The notes: a model not told the origin generated them from the sequence alone. A DNA stretch of 64,000 nt from Meiothermus ruber DSM 1279 (GCF_000024425.1 NC_013946.1:1798001-1862000), one strand, 5' to 3'; shown: positions 50,802 to 60,503, counted from the first letter of the stretch. Program-made: numbers and translations.

Positions 50802-51581
50802 TCATAACGCCTCCAGCCAGGGGAGCATCTGGAGCAGGTTGGTGACCTCGAGGTCGGCGGGGTACCGGGGGTCTTTGGCTTTGAAACCGCGCTCGACCCA
50901 GACCGCTTTCATCCCGGCGGCCGCGGCCCCCGCCACATCGCGTTCGGGGTTGTCGCCCACCATCACGCAGGCCGAGGGTTCGACTTCCAGGGTTTTGCAG
51001 ATGTGGTCGAAGATGCCCCGCTCGGGCTTGCCAATATCGAGCTCGCCCGAGATCACCACAGCCTGGAAGCGATCCAGCAGGCAGGAGCCTTCGAGCTTCT
51101 CCCGCTGCAAGTCGGGCACCCCATTGGTGACGATACCCAGCTTATAGCCCGCGAGGGCCCCCAGCAGTTCGTCAATCTCCGGATAGCGCGGATACAGCCG
51201 CCGCTCGCCCGGGTAGCGGTGGGCCAGGGCCTCGCTGAGGGCGTCGTCGTGAATGTTTTGCCGGGCCAGGGCCTCGTCCCACACGGCCACACGAAAGGAA
51301 GGAGCCCAGTCGTGCAGAATTTGCAGGGCCGGGTGGGTCTGCACCGTGTAGCGCGCCCACAACCCCTCCCCGGCGCTGTGGCCGATGCGCTGGGTGTAGT
51401 CAAACACCGGCGAGGCCTTCCACAGCCGCACCGCGGCTTCCTCGGCATCCTGAATGAGCCGTGGGATGTCCAGGCTGTACCAGGAGGCCGCATAAAAGGC
51501 GCAGCTTCGCAGGGCGTGCAGCGAGACCGGGTGATCCAGAATCAAGGTTTCGTCAAGGTCGAAGAGGATCGCTTGAATCAC
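50802..51581 (-). CDS. HAD-superfamily hydrolase
   Basis: 259 residues. HAD motif I DLDETL (residues 8-13; nucleophile D8), motif II in VTNG (about residue 152), motif III Lys in IGKPE and motif IV MVGDNPERDVAG. A C1-type helical cap lies between motifs I and II. Substrate unknown, commonly a phosphorylated metabolite. GTG start 51581 is 6 nt after a TAAGAT box, as for leaderless genes. Confidence 0.9.
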   Translation of the reverse strand: MIQAILFDLDETLILDHPVSLHALRSCAFYAASWYSLDIPRLIQDAEEAAVRLWKASPVFDYTQRIGHSAGEGLWARYTVQTHPALQILHDWAPSFRVAVWDEALARQNIHDDALSEALAHRYPGERRLYPRYPEIDELLGALAGYKLGIVTNGVPDLQREKLEGSCLLDRFQAVVISGELDIGKPERGIFDHICKTLEVEPSACVMVGDNPERDVAGAAAAGMKAVWVERGFKAKDPRYPADLEVTNLLQMLPWLEAL

Positions 51582-51587
51582 CCTACA

Positions 51588-51593
51588 ATCTTA
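51588..51593 (-). promoter_or_regulatory. -10 box of HAD gene
   Basis: TAAGAT on the minus strand, 6 nt before GTG 51581. Confidence 0.5.
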
Positions 51594-51619
51594 CGGGAAG
51601 TTCGGCTCTGGTACTGGCT

Positions 51620-52171
51620 TCAGCGGGCTTTCTCCAGCAGCACCCGCGCCCCTTCCACCAGGGCCGCCCGCTCGTCGCGGGTGTACTTGAGCCCCTCCGT
51701 CAAAGCATTCAGATAGCTTTCTTGCATGAGGGCAATCTCGATGGCCATGATCTTCTCAAAGGCGGTCATGGCCGCCAGAATCTCGGGCCCCCGCAGGGCG
51801 TTGCGCAGGTGCTCGAGGGTCAGTTCCTGCACGATGCCCACCGCTGGAATGTAGTGGCTGGGACGCACCCCCACCCGGGCGTGCACCAGTCCGATGTGCA
51901 TCCGCCGCTCGGCGTAGCGTTCGTCGTACTGCCCCGAAAAAAGCTCGCGGTACCAGGCTGCAAACGACCGGTACAGCCGCTCCACCCGGCCCGGCACGCT
52001 CCAGAGAATTTCGTGCATCTCGGGGTCGCGGCCCAGGTAGTCGTAGAAGGCCAGGGCCACCTCGGGCGCCAGTGGGCTGGCGATGGGCTCGAGGCTCCGC
52101 AGAGCTTGCTGGTACGGCTCGCTCAGGCCCGTGCGGCGCATCAGAACTTGCAGCAGCTCACCGGCTTTCAC
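51620..52171 (-). CDS. protoglobin-like heme protein, copy 1
   Basis: 183 residues. Resembles the protoglobin/globin-coupled-sensor globin domain: helices around FYDYLGRDPEMHEILWSVPGRVERLYRSFAAWYRELF and the HIGLVHARVGVRPSHYIPA segment, where His97 is the likely proximal heme ligand. No output domain follows, so it is a free single-domain globin. It could sense or bind O2, CO or NO. GTG 52171 is 7 nt after a TACAAT box. Confidence 0.82.
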   Translation of the reverse strand: MKAGELLQVLMRRTGLSEPYQQALRSLEPIASPLAPEVALAFYDYLGRDPEMHEILWSVPGRVERLYRSFAAWYRELFSGQYDERYAERRMHIGLVHARVGVRPSHYIPAVGIVQELTLEHLRNALRGPEILAAMTAFEKIMAIEIALMQESYLNALTEGLKYTRDERAALVEGARVLLEKAR

Positions 52172-52178
52172 TCAAGTG

Positions 52179-52184
52179 ATTGTA
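52179..52184 (-). promoter_or_regulatory. -10 box of protoglobin copy 1
   Basis: TACAAT on the minus strand, 7 nt before GTG 52171. Confidence 0.6.
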
Positions 52185-52218
52185 CTGTAGACAACCAAGG
52201 CCGGCCAAACCACCGGGT

Positions 52219-52776
52219 TCAGTTGGCTTTTTCCAGAATGGCCCGCGCCCCCACCACCAGGGCCTGTTCTTGGTCGGCGGCTGCGCCCAGGCGGTAGCCG
52301 CAGGCCATGGCCTGCATGTAGCTGTCCTGCATGATGGCGGCCTCAATGGCCATGATTTTTTCGAAGGCTTCCACCGCGCTTAATACCTCCGGCGAACGCA
52401 GGGTGTTGCGCAGGTGCTCGAGCGAGAGCTCTTGCACGATGCCAAAAGCCGGCATGATAAAACTAGGCTTAACCCCCACCGCCGCGTGCACCAGGCCAAT
52501 GCGGGCGCGCTTTTCTGCATATTCTGCGTCGTATCGCCCACAAAAAAGGCCCCGGTACCAGTCGGCAAAACTTTGATACAGACGCTCGACCCTTCCCGGA
52601 ACCTCCCACAAAATGGCCCGCATCTCCTCATCCCGGCCCAGGTAATCGTAAAAAGCCAGGGCAATTTCCGAAGCCATGGGGGCCATCAGGGGCTCGAGCT
52701 TGCGCAGTGTTTGGATATGCAGCTCGAGCAGGCCGGTACGGCGTAGCAATTTGTCCAACAACACCCCTGCTTCCAT
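52219..52776 (-). CDS. protoglobin-like heme protein, copy 2
   Basis: 185 residues, by eye roughly 60% identical to the downstream copy, with the same helices and His97 (RIGLVHAAVGVKPSFIMPA). Differences concentrate at the ends and around the distal side (SHYI versus SFIM), which may alter ligand affinity. ATG 52776 is 8 nt after its own TACAAT box, so the two copies are separate transcripts or nested. Tandem duplication is evident. Confidence 0.82.
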   Translation of the reverse strand: MEAGVLLDKLLRRTGLLELHIQTLRKLEPLMAPMASEIALAFYDYLGRDEEMRAILWEVPGRVERLYQSFADWYRGLFCGRYDAEYAEKRARIGLVHAAVGVKPSFIMPAFGIVQELSLEHLRNTLRSPEVLSAVEAFEKIMAIEAAIMQDSYMQAMACGYRLGAAADQEQALVVGARAILEKAN

Positions 52777-52784
52777 GAGGGGCC

Positions 52785-52790
52785 ATTGTA
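52785..52790 (-). promoter_or_regulatory. -10 box of protoglobin copy 2
   Basis: TACAAT on the minus strand, 8 nt before ATG 52776; same box as copy 1. Confidence 0.6.
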
Positions 52791-52868
52791 CCCCAGCGTT
52801 CAGGCATCCCAGCCCCAAAGGGGGTGTGCTAGCCGAAAAACCTCGTCGCGAAGCTCATATCTACCAGC

Positions 52869-52898
52869 AAAAAAACGGGTGGCGCTTAAGCCACCCGT
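52869..52898 (-). terminator. intrinsic terminator of gltB
   Basis: Minus-strand stem ACGGGTGGC/GCCACCCGT with a 6-nt loop and a run of seven T. Confidence 0.93.
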
Positions 52899-52912
52899 GC
52901 TGGAAAGCGCCG

Positions 52913-55900
52913 TTACTCGGTGCTGACCTCCTGGGCCACCTGCTGGTTGACGGGCAGCACCATGCGGAAGTGGGCCGCGGGGTCGGCCAAGAGCCGGAGC
53001 AGCCGCTCAGCTTTGTCCTCCCGCTCCGCCGCCCGCAAAGCGTCGAGGTAGGCGCTCATCAGTTCGCGCACATCGGCAATACCCCGCTCATCCAGCTTCT
53101 GGATGACCACCCTGGCCCCTTTGGCCAGCCGGCGTTGCATGGCCTCTTCGTTCAGGCCCATCTCAGGCCAGTAGCGCAGGTAGACCCGCCCGCCGGTCAT
53201 ACCCGAGCAGATCCAGGGGCCGGGGTCGCCCAGCACCACCGCCCGACCGCGGGTCATGTACTCGAAGGCGAAACCCTTGGCCTGGGCCCGGGCCGCGATA
53301 TTACCCAGCTCGTCCTGCACCGGACGGTCGGGCTCGCCGGCCAGCACCACATCGGCCCCGGAAAGGCGGATGCAGAAGCGGCTGTCGGCCTGCCCTTCCA
53401 CAATCAGCAGGCCGCCGATGGCCCCATAGGCAAAGGATTTGCCCACCGAGCCGTCCACGTACTGCCCAAAGGGGTTGCGGCCCTTCAGGATGGCCACCTT
53501 GCCGCCGTAGGCGTTCTTGGCGATGCCGTCCTGGGCGCCCCCTTCCACCACAATCTCGATCCCCTCCACATTGAACGCGGCCACCCCGTTGCCGGCCACA
53601 CTACCAGCATCGAAGCGAATCTCCACCTTGGCGTCCCAGCCCTTGCCATACAGGCGGCGGCGGGCAATTTCCCCGGCCAGGTGGGTGCCCAGGGCCCGGT
53701 CGGTGGAGCCCACCGGCCCTTCCTGGAACAACAGCTCACGCCCACCCTCGGCATAGGCCTGGGTGATCACCTCGGTAATCGAGCGGGTGAGCTGGTTCAG
53801 GGGCTTGCGCAGCACATGGGCCGAACGCTCGCCCAGCCACTCCGGGGCCGAGACCGGCTCAAAGAAGTAGCCCAGGTCGAGTTCGTCAGTATGGCTTTCC
53901 TGCAAAAGCAGGTCGCTGCGACCCACCAGCTCGCGCAGGCTGCCGGCCCCCAGGGCTGCCACCAGCCGCCGCAGCTCCTGGCCCTTGGCCCCAAAAAAGG
54001 TGGTGAGCTGCTCCACGGCCCGCTCGAGCTCTTGCGGCACAAAGCGCTTGAGCCCGTGGGCCTGGGCCTGTTCCACGGTTTCAATCTGGGTGGCGATGCC
54101 CACGTGGCAGGTGTCCATCTGGCACTGGCGGCAGATGGTACAGCCAATCGCCACCATGGCCATGGTCGCCATGCCCACCCGGTCGGCGCCCAGCAGCACC
54201 ATGCGGAGGGTGTCGTAGGCGGTTTTGAGGCCGCCATCGGCCCAGATTTCGACCCGGTCGCGCATACCCGCCCGCACCAGCGCCCGATGGGCCCGGCGCA
54301 CCCCAATCTCCACCGGCAGACCGGCGTACTTGAGGGCGTGCCAGCGGGCCGCCCCGGTGCCCCCTTCGAAGCCCGACAAGGCGATGACATCGGCCCCGGC
54401 CTTGGCGATACCCACCGCAATGGTACCGATACCCGGGATCACCGGCACCTTGACCGAGACCTTGGCCTTGGGGTTGACGGTTTTGAGCTCCTCGATGAGC
54501 TGGGCCAGGTCTTCGATGGAGTAGAGGTCGTGGTTGTTGGAGGGTGAGATGAGGTCTACGCCCGGTACCGCGTTGCGGGCTGCGGCCACCTTAGCGGTAA
54601 CTTTTTTGCCGGGCAGGTGGCCCCCTTCACCGGGCTTAGCCCCCTGGCCGATCTTGATCTCGATGAAGCCCGCCGAGTTGAGCATGTAGGCGTGCGCCCC
54701 AAAACGGCCCGAGGCCACCTGCTGGCCGCGCCAGTGGGTGTACTTGCCCAGCATATCGGGGATTTCGCCACCCTCGCCGTTGATGCAGACCATATTGAGC
54801 TTTTTGGCGGCCTCGATGTAGGCCCGGAAGCTGGCCTCACCCTGGGAGCCGAAGCTCATGGCGGTGATCACAAAGGGCAGCGAGTGTCCACCCACGCTCA
54901 GGTCTACTTCTTCGGGGTTGACCCCAGACTTGCCCGGGAACTTAATCCCCAGCAGCTGCCGGGCCGCCACCGGTGATTCGCGCTCGAGCCCCCGTACTTT
55001 TTCCTGGAAGTGCTCGTAGGGCGACTGGCCCGAGGAGACATCCATGGCCGCCTTGAAGATGCGGGAGTTGAAGCGGAAGTCCTTGGCCGGAACTACTTTC
55101 TCGGCGTTGAGCAGGTTGAGCCGCTCCAGCAGGGTGCGCTCGAGCTCCAGCAGGCCATAGCCCGCCCGCTCGGAACCCAAAAAGTTGCGGATGCCAAAGT
55201 ACTCGGCCAGCTCGGGCTTGAGACCAATGGCGCTGAAGATGCGCCCATAGCCCCGCACCTCGTGGATGCCCATGGTGGAGATCACCTTCTCCAGGCCCTT
55301 CTTGAGGCCCTCGAGCAGGTTCTGCAAACCCAGCGTACCCTTGGACGCCTGGGCTTTGTGCTGCATCAGCCAGGGGGCCACCGCATCAGCCCCCAGCCCC
55401 AGACAGACCGCCAGGTCGTGCAGGTTGCGCACCCCGCCCGAGTGCACCAGCACCGAGGTGCGCCGGCGCAATGAGATTCCTTCCTCGTCGCGGGTCTCCT
55501 CCAGGGCCCGGCCCACCGCTGCTAAAGCCAGGTACACGTCCAGCCAGACGCCCCCTTCAAAAGCCCCCCGATCCGAGAGCACCAGGAGCTCCGCACCGCC
55601 GCGAACCGCTTCAATCGCTGCCTCCTGGAGGCGCTTAAGCCCGGCGGCGATTCCTTCCTCTACCGAAAACTGCAACGGCAAAACAGCGTGCTGGAAGCGG
55701 CGCAGGGCCTCCTCGTAGGTCAGGGTACCGTGCTTCTGGGCGATGGCCCCCAGCGAGGGCGCGGTCTCCTCGAGCAGCAGCGGCACCACCAGCTCTTCCA
55801 CGTGGCCCGCCCCGCGCCCATCGGGCAACGGGCGGCGGCCCAGGATGCTGCGGGTGGAGAAGTGCTCGATCTCGCGCTCGCGGTCAATGGCCGGGTTGGT

Positions 55901-57409
55901 CACCACCGCCACGGTTTCCTTGAAGAACTCCGAGAGGTTGGGTTTCTCGGGGTTCAAGGCGGCGATGGGGCCGTCGTAGCCCAGCGAGCCGATGGGCTCG
56001 TTGCCGTTTTCGGCCAGGGCCTCGAGGTAGCCCGCATCCCAGCGATCCCAGCCGTAGGCCCGCTCGAGGTTCAGCGAGGGCGGGGCAGGCCTGTCCTCCA
56101 CCTGGGCCTCGCCACCCCCTGCCAGCGGGGGCACCGCGGTGTAGCGGGGCCCGGCCAGGTGGGCGGCGTAACCCTCGAGGTGGTGGGACTTGGTCAGGAT
56201 GCGCTCGAGCACCAGCCGCTGGTGGCGGTCGAAGGGGAAGAGCCGGGCCCCGTCGGGGGTCAGGCGCAGGTACATCTTCTCGCCAGGAGCAAAAGGGCGC
56301 GGCTCCGAGACAAACTCCTCTACGGTAAACACCCCCCGCTCCGAACTAAAAACGTACTCCGACTCGGTCTCAACAAACCACAAAGGACGCAACCCCATGG
56401 CATCGGTGGCAAACACCGCCTCCTCGCGGTGGCGGGTCACCAGGGCCGCGGGGCCCTGGGCCAGCGGACCAAAACGCTGGCGCAGGTTCATGTACAGATC
56501 CTGCAAGGCCGGGGAGTAGTTCTTAATCTCACCCAGGATGGGAGGGAAAGCCACATCCATGGCTTCCGGCAAGGAAAGGCCAAAGCGGTAAAGCAAGCCC
56601 TCCAGAATCCGGTTCAGATCCTGCGAGTCGGAGCCGCCGGTGAGCGGGATGCCCAGAAAGCGCCCCTCGCGCCGCAGACGCTCGATGGTGTTGATCTCGC
56701 CGTTGTGGCCCAGGAGGCCAAAGGGCTGCACCGCCTCGAAGGTGGACATGGTGTTGGTGGAGTAGCGGTTGTGGCCCAGGGTGATGGTGGACTTGTACTC
56801 GGCCCGGGAGAGCTCCGGAAAGTAGCGCTTGAGAATCTCGGCCGAGCCGCGCACCTTGTAAACCACGGTGGCGGTGGAGAGGGAGACCACGTGCACCGGG
56901 AAGCGCTGCTCGAGCAAGAGGCCCAGCTCCCACAGGGGGCCGTCACCGTCGGTGGAGAGGCCTGCCACCTGGTAGAAAAGCGGCTCGGTGCGCCTGCCCA
57001 CCGGCCCCAGCACCCGGCTGTTGGTCTCCCCTTTGCGCTCCAGAAGGAGCTTGATGCCCCGCTTGGAGCCCTCTACCCGGAACAGGTCGAACAGCTCCTG
57101 AATGCGCGCCCCCTCGGACTTGGGGATAAACAGGTGTCCCACAAAAAAGCGGGGGTTCTGCGCCAGGTTGCTGTCCAGACCCGCCTCATAGAGGTAGCCG
57201 GCCCAGAGCTCACGCGGTAGGTCGGTCTGGATACCTGTGCCATCGCCTTCCCCCCGAATCAAACCGGCCCGGTGCGCCATCCTGTAGAGGCTTTCGATGG
57301 TGCGTTGCACGTTGGCGTGACTTGGACGTGCACTTTTCTCGACGATGGCGATAATTCCGCAAGCGTCGTGACCATTTGGTATACCAGGGTATGCCTCACT
57401 AAATCTCAT
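52913..57409 (-). CDS. gltB: glutamate synthase large subunit
   Basis: 1498 residues. Makes two glutamates from glutamine and 2-oxoglutarate. The N-terminal class II glutaminase begins at Cys17 (HDACGIIAI), so a 16-residue propeptide is removed. The central domain, FMN site and 3Fe-4S ligands (CTICRQCQMDTCHVGIATQ) and the C-terminal beta-helix (GANGVAAFNVEG-type repeats, VVVLG) are all present. Start ATG 57409 has GGAGGTC 7-8 nt upstream; the open frame further up is leader. The small subunit gene gltD is not adjacent. Confidence 0.96.
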   Translation of the reverse strand: MRFSEAYPGIPNGHDACGIIAIVEKSARPSHANVQRTIESLYRMAHRAGLIRGEGDGTGIQTDLPRELWAGYLYEAGLDSNLAQNPRFFVGHLFIPKSEGARIQELFDLFRVEGSKRGIKLLLERKGETNSRVLGPVGRRTEPLFYQVAGLSTDGDGPLWELGLLLEQRFPVHVVSLSTATVVYKVRGSAEILKRYFPELSRAEYKSTITLGHNRYSTNTMSTFEAVQPFGLLGHNGEINTIERLRREGRFLGIPLTGGSDSQDLNRILEGLLYRFGLSLPEAMDVAFPPILGEIKNYSPALQDLYMNLRQRFGPLAQGPAALVTRHREEAVFATDAMGLRPLWFVETESEYVFSSERGVFTVEEFVSEPRPFAPGEKMYLRLTPDGARLFPFDRHQRLVLERILTKSHHLEGYAAHLAGPRYTAVPPLAGGGEAQVEDRPAPPSLNLERAYGWDRWDAGYLEALAENGNEPIGSLGYDGPIAALNPEKPNLSEFFKETVAVVTNPAIDREREIEHFSTRSILGRRPLPDGRGAGHVEELVVPLLLEETAPSLGAIAQKHGTLTYEEALRRFQHAVLPLQFSVEEGIAAGLKRLQEAAIEAVRGGAELLVLSDRGAFEGGVWLDVYLALAAVGRALEETRDEEGISLRRRTSVLVHSGGVRNLHDLAVCLGLGADAVAPWLMQHKAQASKGTLGLQNLLEGLKKGLEKVISTMGIHEVRGYGRIFSAIGLKPELAEYFGIRNFLGSERAGYGLLELERTLLERLNLLNAEKVVPAKDFRFNSRIFKAAMDVSSGQSPYEHFQEKVRGLERESPVAARQLLGIKFPGKSGVNPEEVDLSVGGHSLPFVITAMSFGSQGEASFRAYIEAAKKLNMVCINGEGGEIPDMLGKYTHWRGQQVASGRFGAHAYMLNSAGFIEIKIGQGAKPGEGGHLPGKKVTAKVAAARNAVPGVDLISPSNNHDLYSIEDLAQLIEELKTVNPKAKVSVKVPVIPGIGTIAVGIAKAGADVIALSGFEGGTGAARWHALKYAGLPVEIGVRRAHRALVRAGMRDRVEIWADGGLKTAYDTLRMVLLGADRVGMATMAMVAIGCTICRQCQMDTCHVGIATQIETVEQAQAHGLKRFVPQELERAVEQLTTFFGAKGQELRRLVAALGAGSLRELVGRSDLLLQESHTDELDLGYFFEPVSAPEWLGERSAHVLRKPLNQLTRSITEVITQAYAEGGRELLFQEGPVGSTDRALGTHLAGEIARRRLYGKGWDAKVEIRFDAGSVAGNGVAAFNVEGIEIVVEGGAQDGIAKNAYGGKVAILKGRNPFGQYVDGSVGKSFAYGAIGGLLIVEGQADSRFCIRLSGADVVLAGEPDRPVQDELGNIAARAQAKGFAFEYMTRGRAVVLGDPGPWICSGMTGGRVYLRYWPEMGLNEEAMQRRLAKGARVVIQKLDERGIADVRELMSAYLDALRAAEREDKAERLLRLLADPAAHFRMVLPVNQQVAQEVSTE

Positions 57410-57448
57410 CCAACAGACCTCCGGGTTCGCACATGATGTAGGGGGAAG

Positions 57449-57470
57449 TCTTCGCAAACTTATGCGAAGA
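57449..57470 (-). promoter_or_regulatory. palindrome at the gltB transcription start
   Basis: TCTTCGCA/TGCGAAGA with a 6-nt centre, directly after the expected start site (about 57472). It could be a repressor operator or an RNA hairpin in the leader. Confidence 0.55.
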
Positions 57471-57478
57471 TTTGAAGC

Positions 57479-57507
57479 AGTATACGAATCCCTCTTGCTT
57501 GCGTCAA
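57479..57507 (-). promoter_or_regulatory. gltB promoter
   Basis: Minus strand TTGACG (57502-57507), 17-bp spacer, TATACT (57479-57484). Near consensus. Leader of about 60 nt. Confidence 0.82.
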
Positions 57508-57802
57508 TACAATAGGCGCTGCGGAAATCTACAATATAGAGGTTCAAAAACCCAGACGTCGACAGCCTGGTACATAGGCCCTGGCGGGCTGCAGCAAACC
57601 CCTCAACAATCCCAACAAGGACGCATTTTCTTGACACTGCCTTACCTTTACTTCTACAATGCAAGCAGGCCGATAGCGCCCGTGGTGTAGTCGAACCCCC
57701 TTGGGGTAAAAGTGGGGCCGAGCATGGAACACAGCCAGCAGCTTTCGTATATTTGAGTAAAGGTTCCTACCCGAATCCGTGGACGGTGTACTAGGAGGTT
57801 TT
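57508..57802. other. gltB-spoVS divergent intergenic region
   Basis: Part of a 393-nt gene-free gap (57410-57802). It holds the spoVS-side promoter (57631-57660) and about 135 nt of leader ahead of that gene. GC content is lower here than in the genes. I see no further RNA gene; a CCCCTTGGGG palindrome at about 57697-57706 is the only extra structure. Confidence 0.5.
57631..57660 (+). promoter_or_regulatory. spoVS-family gene promoter
   Basis: TTGACA (57631-57636), 18-bp spacer, TACAAT (57655-57660). One of the strongest promoters in the window. Confidence 0.8.
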
Positions 57803-58075
57803 GTGGAAACGCTGCGTGTATCCGGCAAGTCACGTCCCAACTCAGTGGCCGGCGCGATCGCTGCGCTATTGCGCTCCCAGAGTGAGGTTGAGGTGCAGGC
57901 CATCGGCCCCGAGGCGGTTAACCAGGCGGTCAAGGCCATCGCAATTGCCAGGGGTTACATCGCCCCTGACAACCTCGATTTGATAGTAAAACCGGCTTTT
58001 GTTAAGCTAGAGCTCGAGAGCGAAGAGCGCACTGCACTTCGCTTCACCGTACGCAGTCAACCCTTGCAACCGTAG
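57803..58075 (+). CDS. stage V sporulation protein S (SpoVS) family protein
   Basis: 90 residues. METLRVSGKSRPNSVAGAIAALLR and the KAIAIARGYIAPDNLDLIVKPAF block are typical of the SpoVS/Alba-like fold. Thermus relatives are known and the host does not sporulate, so the role is not sporulation; nucleic-acid binding is possible (fold-based inference). GTG 57803 has AGGAGG at 57793-57798. Long leader from a strong promoter. Confidence 0.92.
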   Translation: METLRVSGKSRPNSVAGAIAALLRSQSEVEVQAIGPEAVNQAVKAIAIARGYIAPDNLDLIVKPAFVKLELESEERTALRFTVRSQPLQP

Positions 58076-58204
58076 CCCTCAACTCGATGAACCCAGCCTT
58101 CCAACCGATGCTTGGGTGGGTTGCGGTAGCAGACCGTTAGCAAGTAACCCAAGTCTCAGAGAGCCCATAGGGAATCTGATACCTTGTACGTATAGGAGGG
58201 AGGA

Positions 58205-58879
58205 ATGACCATAACGTTCGTACTGATGATTGCGGTTTTTGTAGCCACGCTGTTCATACAGTTCTGGCTCCAGCGCACCTATGCCCGTTATAGCCGGGTC
58301 GCCAACAGCCGGGGGGTGACGGGAGAACAGGTTGCCCGCGCCATCCTGGATGCTTACGGCTTGCATAACGTTCGGGTCGAGATGGTACCAGGGGCCCTGA
58401 CCGACCACTACGACCCCATCGCCAAGGCTGTGCGTCTGTCGGAGCCTAACTTTCACTCGCCTTCAGCGGCGGCGCTGGCCGTGGCCGCCCACGAGGTGGG
58501 GCATGCTATCCAGGACGCCAAAAGCTACGCCTGGTTGCGGGTGCGGCACAGCATCCTGCCGGTTGCCAATATCGGCAGCATGTTTGGCCCCTGGATTTTC
58601 ATTCTGGGTATGTTCATGGGCGCAACTGGGCTGATGAACATTGGTATCTGGCTCTTTGCAGCGGCCGCGCTGTTCCAGCTCGTAACCCTGCCGGTGGAGT
58701 TCGACGCCTCCAACCGGGCCCTGAACATCCTCAAAAAGATGAACTTCCTCGACAAAAGCGAGATGGATGGCGCCCGGGCCGTTCTGACGGCGGCGGCCAT
58801 GACCTACGTGGCGGCTCTAGCCAACTCGCTGGCTACCATTTTGCACTATGTAGCGATCATGACCTCGCAGCGCGAGTAG
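58205..58879 (+). CDS. zinc-dependent membrane peptidase (YugP/COG2738 type)
   Basis: 224 residues. N-terminal membrane helix (residues 4-22), then the catalytic zinc motif HEVGH (about residues 97-101, in AVAAHEVGHAIQDA), two further membrane helices (about 115-160), and a conserved EFDASNRAL segment with the third ligand. Function of this widespread family is not established. AGGAGGGAGG lies 2-11 nt before the ATG. Confidence 0.92.
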   Translation: MTITFVLMIAVFVATLFIQFWLQRTYARYSRVANSRGVTGEQVARAILDAYGLHNVRVEMVPGALTDHYDPIAKAVRLSEPNFHSPSAAALAVAAHEVGHAIQDAKSYAWLRVRHSILPVANIGSMFGPWIFILGMFMGATGLMNIGIWLFAAAALFQLVTLPVEFDASNRALNILKKMNFLDKSEMDGARAVLTAAAMTYVAALANSLATILHYVAIMTSQRE

Positions 58880-58889
58880 GCTGCTCCAG

Positions 58890-58923
58890 GCGAAAAGGCC
58901 CCGCGTACGCGGGGCCTTTTCGC
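58890..58923. terminator. bidirectional terminator between yugP-type gene and cysS
   Basis: 15-bp perfect palindromic stem GCGAAAAGGCCCCGC/GCGGGGCCTTTTCGC with loop GTAC. T-rich on both strands, so it serves both converging genes. Confidence 0.9.
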
Positions 58924-58924
58924 T

Positions 58925-60370
<1,446 letters not shown>

Positions 60371-60411
60371 CCGGATCTCCTAAGCGACAAACAGCTTGCA
60401 GGCAGCAGGCC

Positions 60412-60459
60412 TAAGAAAAACGCCGGGCTGGTGGCACACGGCACACCATGACCCCGGCG
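60412..60459 (-). terminator. attenuator terminator in cysS leader
   Basis: Minus strand: outer stem CGCCGGG/CCCGGCG (60453-60459, 60421-60427), inner stem TGGTG/CACCA, then GTTTTTCTT. It stands about 50 nt before cysS. A competing hairpin GATCCC-GCC-GGGGTC (60450-60464) uses the same 5' arm. Confidence 0.85.
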
Positions 60460-60470
60460 GGATCGTCTGC

Positions 60471-60491
60471 TTAACATCGGAGAGCAAACAT
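60471..60491 (-). CDS. putative cysS leader peptide MFALRC
   Basis: Six codons then TAA: ATG TTT GCT CTC CGA TGT. The only Cys codon (60474-60476) directly precedes the stop. The ATG is 6 nt after TATACT, the layout used by leaderless genes throughout the window, so it should be translated without a ribosome site. It ends 11 nt before the terminator stem. Role by inference: sensing charged tRNA-Cys to control cysS readthrough. Confidence 0.6.
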   Translation of the reverse strand: MFALRC

Positions 60492-60497
60492 AGCTGG

Positions 60498-60503
60498 AGT
60501 ATA
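60498..60503 (-). promoter_or_regulatory. -10 box of cysS leader
   Basis: TATACT on the minus strand, 6 nt before the leader ATG at 60491. No good -35. Confidence 0.65.

Noticed and set aside
52676-57220. Long plus-strand frames antisense to gltB and a protoglobin gene
   Set aside because: Low-complexity His/Gly/Pro/Gln-rich products, no ribosome sites, fully antisense to well-supported genes.
57675-57710. tRNA- or tmRNA-like T-loop (GTCGAACCCCC)
   Set aside because: No acceptor or T stem could be paired.
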